From Sinonovacula constricta (taxonomy: Eukaryota; Mollusca; Bivalvia; Cardiida; Solecurtidae): 64,000 bases of DNA. The notes below the pieces were generated by a model. The model had not been told where the DNA came from, did no database searches, and saw only the letters and a program-made list of their open reading frames with translations. This document shows positions 12,935 to 24,416 of this stretch, piece after piece (within the stretch, counting starts at the first letter, position 1; every line of letters begins with the position of its first letter). The stretch lies in assembly GCA_007844125.1 (NCBI GenBank), contig CM017569.1, forward strand, positions 6,438,964 through 6,502,963, read 5' to 3'. The position numbers and the translations under genes were made by a program.

Positions 12935-13165
12935 CTAACTCATAGTCAGCATTGTTACTATGATTTCATTAACAAAGTGGTCATGTTGTTATATGTTGTT
13001 AGAACAGTTATAGGTCTTCTCCTCTTTTGCATCTTTTCAAAGAAGCGTACTTACATTAACATTACATGTTATATTTTGTATGACCTACTTTTTACTAGCT
13101 TTCGACGCACACCGGTTTGTTAGGTTTGTATTCTCTATTATTAGAGCGTAAAAGAGCAATACGTT
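12935..13165 (+). repeat. Dispersed repeat, copy 2 of a diverged pair
   Basis: Partner of 10115-10315, with the same block order. The overlapping 84-residue frame is not taken as a gene. Confidence 0.4.
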
Positions 13166-15104
13166 GTCTGGGGGTTTTCTGAACACAACTTTATTGTTAC
13201 TTTGAGGACACTTTTAAGGAACGTTTAAGTATTTATAATGTTATGAAAGTCTTATGTCTTCCTTAAATTAATTGTCACAAACGAAGAAAGAAGGAGATTT
13301 TTTCCCTTTTTTTCTTGTTCATTTAAATAAGAATAATATTGAGAGTTTTACATTTCATACATTTGTAGCTTTAAACAATAGATATGTCTTAATAGTACTA
13401 GTAACACCCCAAAGTTATTATTTTTCTCATTTAAAACATCTTTTTCCAAGTGAAAAACTGCTATCTTTTTGGTCCAAAAAAAACCTTTCAAATGAAGATA
13501 AGCTGCTTAAATAATATCCTCATTAAAACGTTCTACATTTCTTCTGAAAATGAAGACTAATTGTATAAATTAACCTTTAAATCAAAGGTCATATGTTGAG
13601 GCGCTAAATGACAAGGGACTCTCTTTAGATTTAAATGGTTTATCATTCATTTTCATGTGAAGATAGTGGTCAGAGCTGACGGATAGACATAAAGTCACTC
13701 TAAGTATGAGAATCATTAATACAACTAGATTGCTTTAAAATCAGAATTTAAAAACTTTTTCTAATTAGATTTACACATTTAGATTGAGAACTTTATTTGC
13801 TCAGTTTGTAATAAAATTGAAAAATATATTTTGAGATAAGATGATATTTCAAGACCGACAGATACACGTCTGTGTGGATTTTATTCCAAGACGCCCTATG
13901 TATTGTATGATCGAGTTGAGTTTCCGGATATAACTACTATTGTATATAAACTGGTAAACTTGTTAATATTGTGGATTTCATGAGCACAAGCGTTCGTTCC
14001 GTGGTATTTGACTCATTATAAAGCTGATATTCATTGCATAACTATTGTAAGCCATCTCGGAGTTGTCTCCCTTATGAAGCAGTATTGCTTTTTAATGTTG
14101 CCTGAAAGTAGTTACGCTGTAGTTGAACCGGAATCTAGATATCTCAAAATATAATTAACAAATCAAGTCGTGACAGTAACGACCAGCTGATTTCCTTTAT
14201 TTTTTTAGATAAATTGCAAAACAAAATAAAACATAACACAACACAACACAAGCACAAGATATATTTTAGCACATCCTTAATAAACCCAGGATTGCAGTAC
14301 AAACAAAATGGTTTGAACGCGTTTTCCTTAACACAATTCATAAAGGGACTTTGATCCGGTTCGTTTGCTACTCTTAACTTACAATCCTTACATTGCTTTT
14401 AACATGATACATATACCTCTAGGATGTAATTATGTTGACAGAATATGCATGTCAACTCAAATTTATTTCAATACTATTCTTAATAATATCGCATTAAGAT
14501 ATTTCAGTTGATAGTAATTTTCACCGAAACGGACAATGTTGATGTCTATACCGTTCTGATTCAAGAATAACATAAGAAAATATGCTTTATTGCAAATTAT
14601 TAGATTATTTCAGGACAAAGCAGAACGCAATACAAATACTCTGCAAAACCACAATATAAGTACTCAATTCAATTAAATGCTGCCAAAGGAAAGGTGTCAA
14701 CTATGTTTAGTGTTAGCGCTTTGTTTATGTATCATTTCCACTGAAATGTGATTTTCTATTTCGAGAATAATTTGTATTTTGTATTTGTGAAACAGCTCAT
14801 ACACAATCATCTTTTTGATAGTCCTGTTACGAACAACATTGTTGTTAATGCAGCTTACATTTTTTTATGTTTTTTTTTTCATCCAAAGCTAACTCATTTT
14901 ATAGTTATGTAAACTTTAAACGTATATTATGCTCTTGCTGAAAGCTCTTTAAGTACGAACACTACAGCCTTTTTCACCGCAAATATTAAGTTATAATATC
15001 AAAGTATGACAAGGTCCGATGTGCATCGTAAAACATATTTCAAAAATGAACAACACAAGACAAATGTATACACTAGCCATTTACTTGCCAATAAGAATAT
15101 ATGA

Positions 15105-15420
15105 CAAAGTCCTATGAGCATTGCAACATATACTAAACTCCGAAAAGGCACAGAACAAACGTATTTCACATGCAAGCCAAGCGAAAAGTAAGAACAAATT
15201 TGTGATGAGTCATTTAACGAAAAGAGCAAACCTGACAGTTACCGCCTTGGAACGGACAGTCGGCAAAATGGACCGACTGGGGTGCTTAACCCGGTTTTAC
15301 AGGGCTCTAACCTCGCACTACCTGACGAGTTTTTAAATGCATGCAATGAAACGAAAAACTATCTATTTGAATGCAAAATGTCCAAGCGCTGATGTTTTCT
15401 ATAAGTTATGGCGAAAGTGA
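15105..15420 (+). repeat. Hairpin-core repeat, opposite orientation to the 2.6/3.2-kb copies
   Basis: It contains GTTACCGCCTTGGAACGG, then CAGTCGG and CCGACTG around a nine-base loop. It ends with CCAAGCGCTGATGTTTTC and a TATAAGTTATGGCG tract (15382-15412), matching the outer side of the 3.2-kb copy. It is probably a solo copy. The 71-residue frame on it is a by-product. Confidence 0.8.
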
Positions 15421-15789
15421 TAAAATATTAAGACATAAACATTAGCCAAACTCAACAGCTACGCTATTGAAAACTTACCATCTAAAGGATCTATGTAGTT
15501 TTAAAGTGTTAATAATTATTTTATGAGCACGGTGTTATGCATGAACACTTATATTAGTAGTGCATTTCATGGAAAAAGAAACACAGACCGCATGCAGTGT
15601 GTTAAGTTGAATGACATTCATACAAAAAACAAACAAAAATAAAACAATAATATTATATTTCCATTTGGAAAATGTTTCATTCTTACACATATCATTTTAG
15701 TAGTTTTAACTCAGTAAGCAGGTGCTTTAGGTAAATTGTTTAACATTAGTTGGGTATTTTTCATTAACATGTTTTATATGAGAAAAAAA

Positions 15790-16065
15790 AAACACCTTCA
15801 GAAAATGCGAGGTTGGAGCGCTCCATGAACTTGTCTAAGCATCTCAGTCGGTCCTTTTGCCGACCAACCGTTCCAAGACGGTAACTGCTGGCTTTTCTTC
15901 TTGTGTGTAATGTCTCGTCCCTATGTTTATAACTTTTGCAGTTATTATGTAGGCCTTCGGCGCGTGGTAGTTCAAACTTTTTAAAATATATTTGTGGTAA
16001 TTCTTACAGAACCTTTACGTATTATAAAAAATGCTGTGGCAGAGACCGCACAATTTTTACAATAT
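15790..16065 (-). mobile_element. Hairpin-core repeat joined to a short Penelope-like RT fragment
   Basis: A core copy (about 15805-15910, - orientation) is followed within about 60 bp by 15965-16060. That part aligns by eye with 19418-19520 inside the larger decayed reverse-transcriptase copy (shared GTGGTAGTTCAAACTT, GGTAATTCT, ATGCTGTGGCAGAGAC). This is one of three places where the core lies beside this RT. Confidence 0.6.
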
Positions 16066-18574
16066 AAGTTATTTTGAAAGATTAAAATGTTCTTGGATTA
16101 AATTGGGAAAACAACAGAAAAAGGGAGGTTTTACCTAAAAGACTGGTTGTATAGCGACTAAATAAAGTTTTATAATTGACTTAAGATACATGCAGGTCTT
16201 TTATATGATAGTTTACTTAAATACAATAATATATTGAATTACTATAATGTTGGTGTTATTTGTTTAATGTGCAAAAATTGTTGATAAAAGAAATAGAACA
16301 CTTTTGTTGTTATACATTCTTCGCTAAAACACTGACAATTTGTTCGACTTTGACAAGATGTTTTATCAATACAACATAAAAGTCATAATAATATTGATTA
16401 TTTTGCACTAATCATTTTAAAGAAAAAAAAATATTAAAATAAAAATAATTAATAATATTTAGTATTATGTTAAACTTCAGGAAATACGTGAAAATAAAGC
16501 GTAATACCTTCATGCTACACATAACAGAAGTAATTGAATTAAATATAATTTATAAAGCTACTATCTGTATCGATATGCTTCATAATAAAAGTAATGTTGA
16601 AAGTGTTACAGCAACAATATTTATTTTTAACTGTTGTTTCTATTTGATATGTTTATAGTCATTAAAGCCCTCAAGGAACTATTCTGATGTGAATCTTCTT
16701 TCCGTTTGCGACTAGGTAGCAAACATAGAGGATTAGTTTGTATTTGCCATAATAACGGTTTCTAAGATACCGTCTAATGTAAACATGTATTATTGAACGC
16801 ACAGCACAAATTGTTAAATTGTCCTTATTCGCAACGTATGGCAAACAACGTTTAAAACTAATTTTAGGAATTTTTTATTATCAATAAGAATACAATAAGT
16901 AACAGAAAATTACTTTTGGTTAAAATCCTTATGTAATCTATTGTCGTTTGACTTATATATATTAAAGTGCGTGTATGTACTGAAGCAGATAATCGTGTAG
17001 ATGTTATTTTTCTTTTAAAGAATGCTAGTTAGCGTAAGCTACATGTGCACCAAGAATGAAAAGTTGGGGAGATGAATGTAGTTTTGACAGTTTTCACAAA
17101 ATACTCGAATAAATGACCAAAGTATATTAATATTCCGACAGTAACCTCTTTTTGCATTCTTATACAGTATGAGTTACCAAAATAAAACTAATATATGTAT
17201 TTTACATGACATAAAACATAATTTTAGAAGAGATAAACCGGTGTTTATTTTCGTTTTTTAGGTAAATCTCTAAGACAAATCCATGATTTAACCAATAGTT
17301 TATCTGTGTAATGTACCGCATTGAATAATTCTGTAGCGTATTTAGGAACTCGGCGTAATAATACATATCCCGTTGCTATAAAATGTTCATTTAAAATATT
17401 GTTTTCTATGATCGATAACGGTATAAACATTTTAATGGTCGTATTATAGCTGATTTCTGGAACATTATTAAATTGAAGTCAATGACAATGATAATTATTT
17501 ATGAAAATACCGAACGACGAAAAGTAAGATCATACAATAACAAAATCGCTCCTTTCAATAGAAAAAATAATATAAAAGAAAATATAAATTCATGATCACA
17601 TATTTGAAGGCCTATTCCTATGCCAGATCATTTGTAAGCCGAAACGAGTGATATGTAACATACCACCACGGAAAGTAAACGATGAAATGGAGTAATATTA
17701 ATAATGTAAACAACATGTATTGAAACAAAAAGTTCGAAGACTGGTTAACATCGTCTGCAATTCAAATATTCTATTCTGTAGGGGAAATTGATGTCGGAAT
17801 CAGTTAACCTTTTCCGATTTAATAAATTTCTTTAATTGTATGATAATTGACTAAGCAAAAAAGTGTTTGTTAATTTTGTATACGTGGAATTTTTGTTGTT
17901 TTAAAACAAATTCCATGTAAATAACAGTAAACTTCTCGCATGAATCCGAAGAAAAAATGTTATTATAAAAATTAAAATGGTAATAATTTTAAATTATAAA
18001 ACAGTTAAAATTTGTTTAAACAGAAACAATTCTTGTAAAAACACGACTGGGCGAAAATATTACATTTATGTGTATATATTCCGATTCCGAAATAAATCTA
18101 TTAATAGAAACCTTTAAAAGACGATAACGCTTTTACATGCTTCAAAAGAGTATATATATTTTGTCATATTTACAATACTCGGTTAAATGACATTAAACCT
18201 TAATTCTGATCTGTGACTTGCACCACCCACACGCCTTTTACGGAGTCTAGTGGGCAAGAAATCTTACTAGCTGTTACTGACTGTTCATAGGCTACATTTC
18301 ACAGGAGAGACTTAAGTGCAACCTACAACTTTAACATCACCGCCGAGTGTAAACGCGTTTTCTACCAAAAAAAAAAGTATTTAAGCCCCTATCCAAAGCG
18401 GCTGGTTGTAATTATATGTTTAAATACTACAATGCTCCATTATAAAACGTGCTGAGCTGTTCCTGTCCATTAGGAATAGAAAAATAAGAAAAGATCTTCT
18501 GAGATTTACCACATATATAAACATAAGAACTACATTAGACAAAGTTATACAGTGTAAGTGTAAAAGTGACACAC
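16066..18574. other. Intergenic stretch
   Basis: AT-rich, with no gene I can support apart from the weak frame at 17245-17430. Confidence 0.4.
17245..17430 (-). other. Short open frame with protein-like composition, unidentified
   Basis: It encodes 61 residues from an ATG to TAA. Charged, aromatic and small residues are mixed (RRVPKYATELFNAV, SWICLRDLPKKRK), unlike the Leu/Phe/Ile-rich chance frames nearby. I recognise no family, and no splice signals or homologous copy in the window back it up. It could be a relic of a mobile element or chance. Confidence 0.15.
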
Positions 18575-19960
18575 ACACAGAAACGAGACATTATAGAGAA
18601 AAGGAAAAAAACAACCGGTACCATCTTGGAACGGGCAGTCGGTAAAAGAACCGACACATTGAAAAGTTATTGAGACCCTTGGTTTTGTTTATCTTATATA
18701 AATTTAAGATGGCATATTCCTTATTGCATAATTGTTTACAGACTGCTTTCATTTTTTGAAGCAATAAAATTATTGCGGTGAAAGAACTTTGTAAACGCCT
18801 TCCTTACTTTGTGAGAACTAAAGTCACGTTGTAACAATTTTGAAGTGATGAACTGTTTTCTAGCATTCTTCTACTTTAAGGCAAACATGTGCGAACCTTT
18901 TAAGTTTTGATATATAAATACCGTAGGAGATAGCTCAAAGTAAATCACCATCAAGGTATGGATGATTAAAAATACTAAAGTTAAAATCACTTTCTTATCA
19001 TAGATTTTATTAAATACGTTGTTATTGGAAATAGTTATCTCAATGTTGGGAGATGCTGCATTTAAACGTATTTGCTTTATTAATGGTACGTTTTGGATGG
19101 TAAATTAGATAGATCATCGGAGGAAAGAAAGGATAACAACATCGTCAAGATATTGGGACGTTGTATAGAAAGCTGCTATAATGTGGCTTTGGATAGAAAG
19201 TGATAAAGTTTACAAAAAAATAACGTTCAAAACAGTATAAAGTCAAATCTGCAATCAATGGTGCACAGCTGGTTCCCACCGGAATACCTATTACTTGTCC
19301 AAATAAAGTGTCACCGCATTTTATGTAAATATTGCCGAGTATATGAAACATGGAGCTTTACAAACACCCATACAAGTCAACATAAAGTTACCCTGTACGT
19401 GTACACCTCTCTATAGTGGTAGTTCAAACTTCAATACATTTGGTAATTCTCATAAGACCTTTTCGTATACTTTATTGTTAATATTATTCTTACACAATGC
19501 TGTGACACAGACTTTAGTCATTATTTTAACAACTTGATTACGAACTGCAGTAAGGCAACAGGTAAATAGTTTAGCTAGGTAAGTGATGTTGGTAGAACAT
19601 GGATTAGCTATGAACTGTGACGTGTATGGTATTGTGTGAAGCTTGGGAATCCAGTAAGTGAAGTTAGTTTGTTCATGTTTATTGAATGTTACAACATGTT
19701 TGTCAATGACTGTATGATCGTCAACGTTGGTGCCAATGTAGGTACTGGTGCTGGATAGCTCAGCGCTCAGTACATTTTTGTAGTAAAGACGTGAGACAAA
19801 AATATGTTGTTTGAAGCTTGCATGTACAAATTTATAGTGGATATTCTCTGAAAAATAACCTTTTTCTAAATATTAAGTGCTACTGTATCCATGTCTTCTC
19901 TTTCAACACCAATGTTCGGCAAGCAGATTAATTCCATCAGCTAATTCTGTACAAAAAAAA
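18575..19960 (-). pseudogene. Decayed Penelope-like reverse transcriptase with the hairpin-core repeat at its 3' end
   Basis: Reading from 19960 downward, frames that open and close encode YWIPKLH followed by P and FIAN (about 19605-19656), then the RT catalytic-palm piece VIGIPVGTSCAPLIADL (about 19240-19300), then a thumb/C-terminal part matching the better copy at 52.0-52.5 kb. Stops and frame changes are frequent, so it is dead. At its 3' side (18615-18650) lies the core repeat (CTTGGAACGGGCAGTCGG). The stretch that separates core and RT at 51.2-52.1 kb is missing here. Assignment to the Penelope-like class rests on the PKLH...P...FIAN and GIPMGT-type motifs; another RT class is possible. 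Confidence 0.65.
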
Positions 19961-21287
19961 ATGTTAAACTCAACTCTATCGGGTTTTTTCGGACCTTAAA
20001 GAGTATTTTCGTAACTTACTGTCACCGATAATGTTTAAATTTATTTTTTTAAATTAAATGATATGAACAGAAGGTAAATAACGGAAGGGCATTGTTACAA
20101 AACTCTTAAGAAGGGATCATTTAGATAAGATCTGCTACAGTTTGGTTGTAATTAAAATAAGATCTCGACTGCGTTGTGTGTACATTGTTGTTGATGTGAG
20201 ATGAAGCATTGCCCATGTGAAAGGATAAAGAACTCCATCGGGACGCCGGGGCGCTTTTTTCTGAAAGCGTCTGACAAGTCACGTCGGAGTACCTTAAATA
20301 AGTATGTCAATGTATTGTAACGATTAAATATAAAATGGGCTCATTAATGTGTCAATTGCAAGTGTTTAATGTTATTTTACTACATAAACCCTGAATGTAT
20401 ACTTTTTTTCGTAATAAAGCAAGTGAGTCGAAATGAAACATGGTAAACGAATGGCTGTAAACTGGAAATTTCTTCCGGTGAACATCATTGTTTTTCACTG
20501 CAATAATGATGCAATTTTTCCTTACAATGTTCTTCATGTATTGCATGTGCACTAATTATGATAGGCACTAAGGTAACCTATTCATCATAGCTGGTGGGGA
20601 TGGCTGCTTTGCTGAGTGGGGAGAGCCACCATCTTTTTTTAAATTCCTCTCACTTCACGAAGTCCAAGACCTGCTCAGAGCTTACAAATCAACGAGATTA
20701 ATGGTCAGTGTTCCATGCGGATATTTGTCTGCGTTCTTCCTCCACGATATAAACTGTACCTGCAGCTTGTGGCACAATGTTGACAAATTGACAATGTATT
20801 CATATGCAAAATACAACAATGTTGTCAAAATGTCACAGGTTGCGACAGTATGTGTGAAATGCAATTTGCACACAATTTGTTACTTGATCGGTCTCACCAG
20901 GTATCGACGGTACAAGGTTCGTCACAACAGTGAGATTCGACAGGTTAAAACAGTACGGACTAATGCAAGGTACATAATAAGTATTAAAATTGAACAATGT
21001 ATGAACTGTTTATATAATGGTCCCTGACGTTTATTCACAGCGTAAAATAAAAAAGGATCATTTTTTAGTGTTTTACTCAATAATCTAGTAAAAAAAACAC
21101 TAAAGAAGTGAAAGCATTAATACTATCATCTTGCTCAATTTTAAATATCATCAGATGTCTTAATTATCAAGATGAATACAAGATTAATGATATAAAATCG
21201 TTTTGGAAAAAAAAATCTTGCGCTAGAGGTTGCGGAAATGTCTGTTATTTCGCAGCAATTTCTTCTGTTTCAATGTATATCCTGCGT
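19961..21287. other. Intergenic stretch
   Basis: Around 20150-20300 there is a GC-richer segment that could be the 5' continuation of the decayed RT element, but I found no motif to prove it. A 108-residue frame (20701-21027) and an overlapping frame on the other strand have no recognisable domain. Confidence 0.35.
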
Positions 21288-21323
21288 TTACTACTACTAT
21301 TGCTACTTCTACTACTTCTACAG

Positions 21324-21408
<85 letters not shown>

Positions 21409-21537
21409 TGCTACTAATTCAACTGCTACTAATTCAACTGCTACAACTTCTACTGCTACTAATTCAACTGCTACTACTTCTACTGCTACTAATTCAACTG
21501 CTACTACTTCTACTATTACTAATCCTCCTACTACTGC
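21288..21537. repeat. CTA/ACT trinucleotide microsatellite with an interrupted right half
   Basis: A pure ACT tract occupies about 21322-21402. It is followed by a higher-order pattern of AATTCAACTGCTACT / ACTTCTACTGCTACT blocks to 21537. The open frames in several phases (poly-Leu, poly-Thr, poly-Val) are artefacts of the repeat. Confidence 0.95.
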
Positions 21538-21939
21538 TGGCAAAGTGTACGTCTTTCTTTTTTCAGGAAAATAAAAGTGTGCATAAACATTGTATACATC
21601 CGTATTCACATGTATGAGCTATTTGGTTTAGTTTCAATGAATTTAAAATTGGATTTTGTGCATACTCTACCTGAACTTAAAAGTTGATAAAATAGATTTC
21701 AGTTTTATTTTCAATTGAAGATATGTTTGGTTTAAAAACCAGCACATCAACTAGAAGTTTAATGACGAAGCGGAAATTTGAAAGGTATAATGGATATAGA
21801 GAGTGCAAAACTTTCCAATTAAATGAAGTCAGGACGAAGACAGGTATTGTCTAATACATTGTAATTACAATGAACTTTATGTTGAACATTTTTATCAACA
21901 AGTGTAATGTAACAGTTGGAATTTTTGATAATTAATACT

Positions 21940-22745
21940 ATGGATGTCTTTTCGAACAGTATCAACTATAATAATATTTAATTTGAAATCGTTTTGAAAA
22001 TCATAAATATGAATCTCATGGCCGATATAATCCGCAATATTAATGTTTTATTTGATACCTTTTTGAAAATCATTACTATGAACTACATGTTAAACAATAA
22101 CAACATTATTATTTTAAAATTGTTTTGTGAAAAACCTTAGTAGAGAATACTTTTAAACAATAATAATGTTTACATGATTTGTTTTGAAAATCATTACGAT
22201 GATCTTCATGTTGAACATTATCATTTATTATTTTGTTGGACTTTAATTGCTTCTGATAACTTTTGTATGGAAGTCATTTAAACAATAATAATTTTAATAA
22301 TGTCAGTTTTATATTGATAATATTTTGAAAAGTTACGTCTCAGTGGAATGAGAATATTCACTTGCAATGTTGTGTTGAAGTTTTTATTCAACAAAAATAT
22401 AACTTAAACGTTTTTCAAAAATCATAAGTTTGAATTTCATGTTTGACATTGTAATGAAGAATTATAATGTTATTTTTTAAATGCTTTGGGAAATTATTAA
22501 CATGGAATTCATGTAAAACTTTCGTATCAACAATAATGTTTTATTTGAAATGTTTTGAAATTCATTATCGTTATTTCTAGTGATCGTTTTAATGAACATT
22601 AATAATGTTTAATTGGATTTTTAAATCATCTGTAAGGAATACATGTTTAACAATAATATCAACAATAATAACTATCTATATGTGAGTTTTTAGAAAGGCT
22701 AAATCTTAGTTGAATGAAAATATGCATGTGATTTAGATTAAGGAA
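21940..22745. repeat. Eroded AT-rich tandem array, period about 60-70 bp
   Basis: Variants of GTTTTGAAAATCATTA...ATGAA..TCATGTT.AACAATAATAA recur at about 21991, 22061, 22121, 22181, 22411, 22482, 22549 and 22610. A longer block (GATAATATTTTGAAAAGTTACGTCT...GAATGAGAATATTCACTTGCA) is echoed near 22690-22735. Divergence is high, so the array is old. It ends about 1 kb upstream of the APGWamide promoter. Confidence 0.6.
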
Positions 22746-23756
22746 AAAAAATAACGTGTTTTCAATTATATATTTCGTATAACTATTCAAAGGCTTGGCA
22801 ATTCATTCACATACCAAGCAGATAATTGTTAAAAATTATTTCAAACATAATTTCAATCATAATTTTGAATACATTTAATGCAAAGTATATCAAGAAATTG
22901 TATTGTCAAATGTGTATCTCCCTTTCCATTATCAGTCATGAAAGAATAATAATACACAACGTTTCTCAGTATAGCATAGTGCAATAGTCATTCAGTGAAT
23001 GCGTATATTTTTATGAAACCAATAGCAAACTGAACATTTGCGTAGATGTATATATCTTTTGTTGTTATTGTTGTTTAAATCCTAAACTTAATGTTGTTTT
23101 CTTTCCTTTCAAGTCGACAATTTGTTAAAGGTGTGTGATTGTTATTAAAATAAGAAGATATGCATGTCAATACTAACTTAAGCTAAATGACATATATTTA
23201 AATTAAGGTAATTAGTCAGTAAAATTGATATTAACACGACAAAGCTATTTCAACACAAAATCACCAGTATCAGATTGAAGTACTCCGTCAGTATTTGTTG
23301 ATGCATGTACATGGTTCTGAACACATTTTTTATGGTTTATGTGAAAGCCTACCAGTTGCTTTTTAACAATTAAACCATCTTTTCCCTAGAATTGTCATTA
23401 CCATGACGCGCATACGCACTTGTGAGCAATTAACGAACATTTATTCGACAGCCGTCTTTCCTACCGCGACAAACCTCTATAATTTATCAGCTAATAGTTA
23501 ACTCTATTGGGCGTGTCAAATGGTCGTCTCCATAGAATACACCACCTGGTATTTCCAGGACGTAAAAACGTATAGTTAAATATTAAATCAACGTAGCTCT
23601 GGAGTTTTGACCCTCGTGAGGACGTATTTGATTATCGGCAGAGGTTGTCTCTCCCACGAGATGAGGGATTGTCATAATTTGAACTGTATCACATGTTGTT
23701 TTCCGTCATCTGAAATCAGCGAAGTATATTGGATAAAGGTTGCCGGCAGACACTAC
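22746..23756. other. Upstream region of the APGWamide gene
   Basis: The proximal 350 bp (about 23400-23756) is less AT-rich than the DNA before it. It contains an inverted CCAAT box beside a GC/KLF-like motif (ATTGGGCGTG, 23506-23515) and E-box-like CACCTG and CATCTG sequences. These are motif matches only; no factor is implied with confidence. Confidence 0.35.
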
Positions 23757-23764
23757 TATATAAA
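23757..23764 (+). promoter_or_regulatory. TATA box of the APGWamide precursor gene
   Basis: TATATAAA lies 84 bases before the start codon. Counting about 30 bases downstream puts transcription start near 23787-23792 and gives a leader of about 50 bases. An in-frame TAA at 23826-23828 lies between this and the ATG, so no longer N-terminus is possible in this exon. Confidence 0.75.
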
Positions 23765-23840
23765 CCGAGTGCACGACCAATAGCACACTTGTCAAGACCA
23801 GGTCGGCGAAGATCGTAGATAGAGTTAATTTCTGAACATC

Positions 23841-24416
23841 ATGGGTACTTCTGAAGTAATCTTACTCTTCCTTACTGTTTGCTCAGTTCATCTGAATGTG
23901 AAATCGGAAACTTTAGACGATGAACCTATTGAAAAACGTGCACCCGGCTGGGGAAAGAGAGACTCTGCACCATCAAGACTAGGGTATTTAGAATCTGTAT
24001 TTTCCGATCTCTCAAGATACGAGCTAAATAAGGACAGTGACTCTACTGACAATGGTATTGAAAAACGGAGACCAGGTTGGGGCAAGAGAAGTTTCTCGGA
24101 CGATTTTGAATTAGACAAACGAAAACCTGGATGGGGAAAGAGAAGTTTTTCGTTTGATTCTGAAACTTTGGAAGAAAAGCGTGCACCTGGATGGGGGAAA
24201 CGCAGCTTCAACAGCGATTTTGGTGACGTAGACTTTATGTCTAAGAGGCGGCCGGGATGGGGCAAGCGTAATATGTATGACGGCAGCGGACAAATAGACA
24301 AACGTCGTCCCGGCTGGGGGAAACGGGCGCCAGGATGGGGCAAACGGTCCTCTGAAAATACTCAGTGTGAGGCACTTATAAACGAGGCTTGGCGCTTGCG
24401 ACTTAAACTTGCTCAA
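23841..24416 (+). CDS. APGWamide neuropeptide precursor, coding exon 1 (residues 1-192)
   Basis: It encodes a secreted prohormone for APGWamide-family tetrapeptides, molluscan neuropeptides known to act on muscle and reproductive tissues. The start ATG has A at -3 and G at +4. Residues 1-22 form a signal peptide (hydrophobic core ILLFLTVCSV). Seven copies of xPGWGKR follow at residues 34, 77, 95, 115, 137, 156 and 163: three APGW, three RPGW, one KPGW. Each is preceded by a dibasic site, and its Gly supplies the C-terminal amide. Acidic spacers, several starting SF (SFSDDFELD, SFSFDSETLEE), separate copies; the last two are back to back. After the final KR comes a Cys-containing helical tail (C176 ... 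RLRLKLAQ192). The exon ends at CAA followed by GTAAGT, a consensus donor in phase 0. The open frame continues to 24512, but that part is taken as intron. Confidence 0.95.

Larger units (their letters stand above)
7401..15104. other. Long intergenic stretch without a supported gene
   Basis: About 7.7 kb of AT-rich DNA with short, unpatterned open frames. The one GC-richer island is at about 12125-12240 (hairpin listed separately). A diverged repeat pair is at 10115-10315 and 12935-13165. The frame at 11722-11937 (71 residues) has mixed composition but no recognisable domain or clear splice context. Confidence 0.4.

Noticed and set aside
15200..15260. Hammerhead ribozyme in the core repeat (TGATGAGTC...CGAAA resembles the catalytic core, and such ribozymes are known in Penelope-like elements)
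   Set aside because: Stem I and stem III partners could not be found, stem II would be two base pairs, and the motif is mutated in other copies. Covariance-model scanning would be decisive.
21108..21617. Poly-Leu, poly-Thr and poly-Val proteins
   Set aside because: Translation of a CTA microsatellite in different phases.
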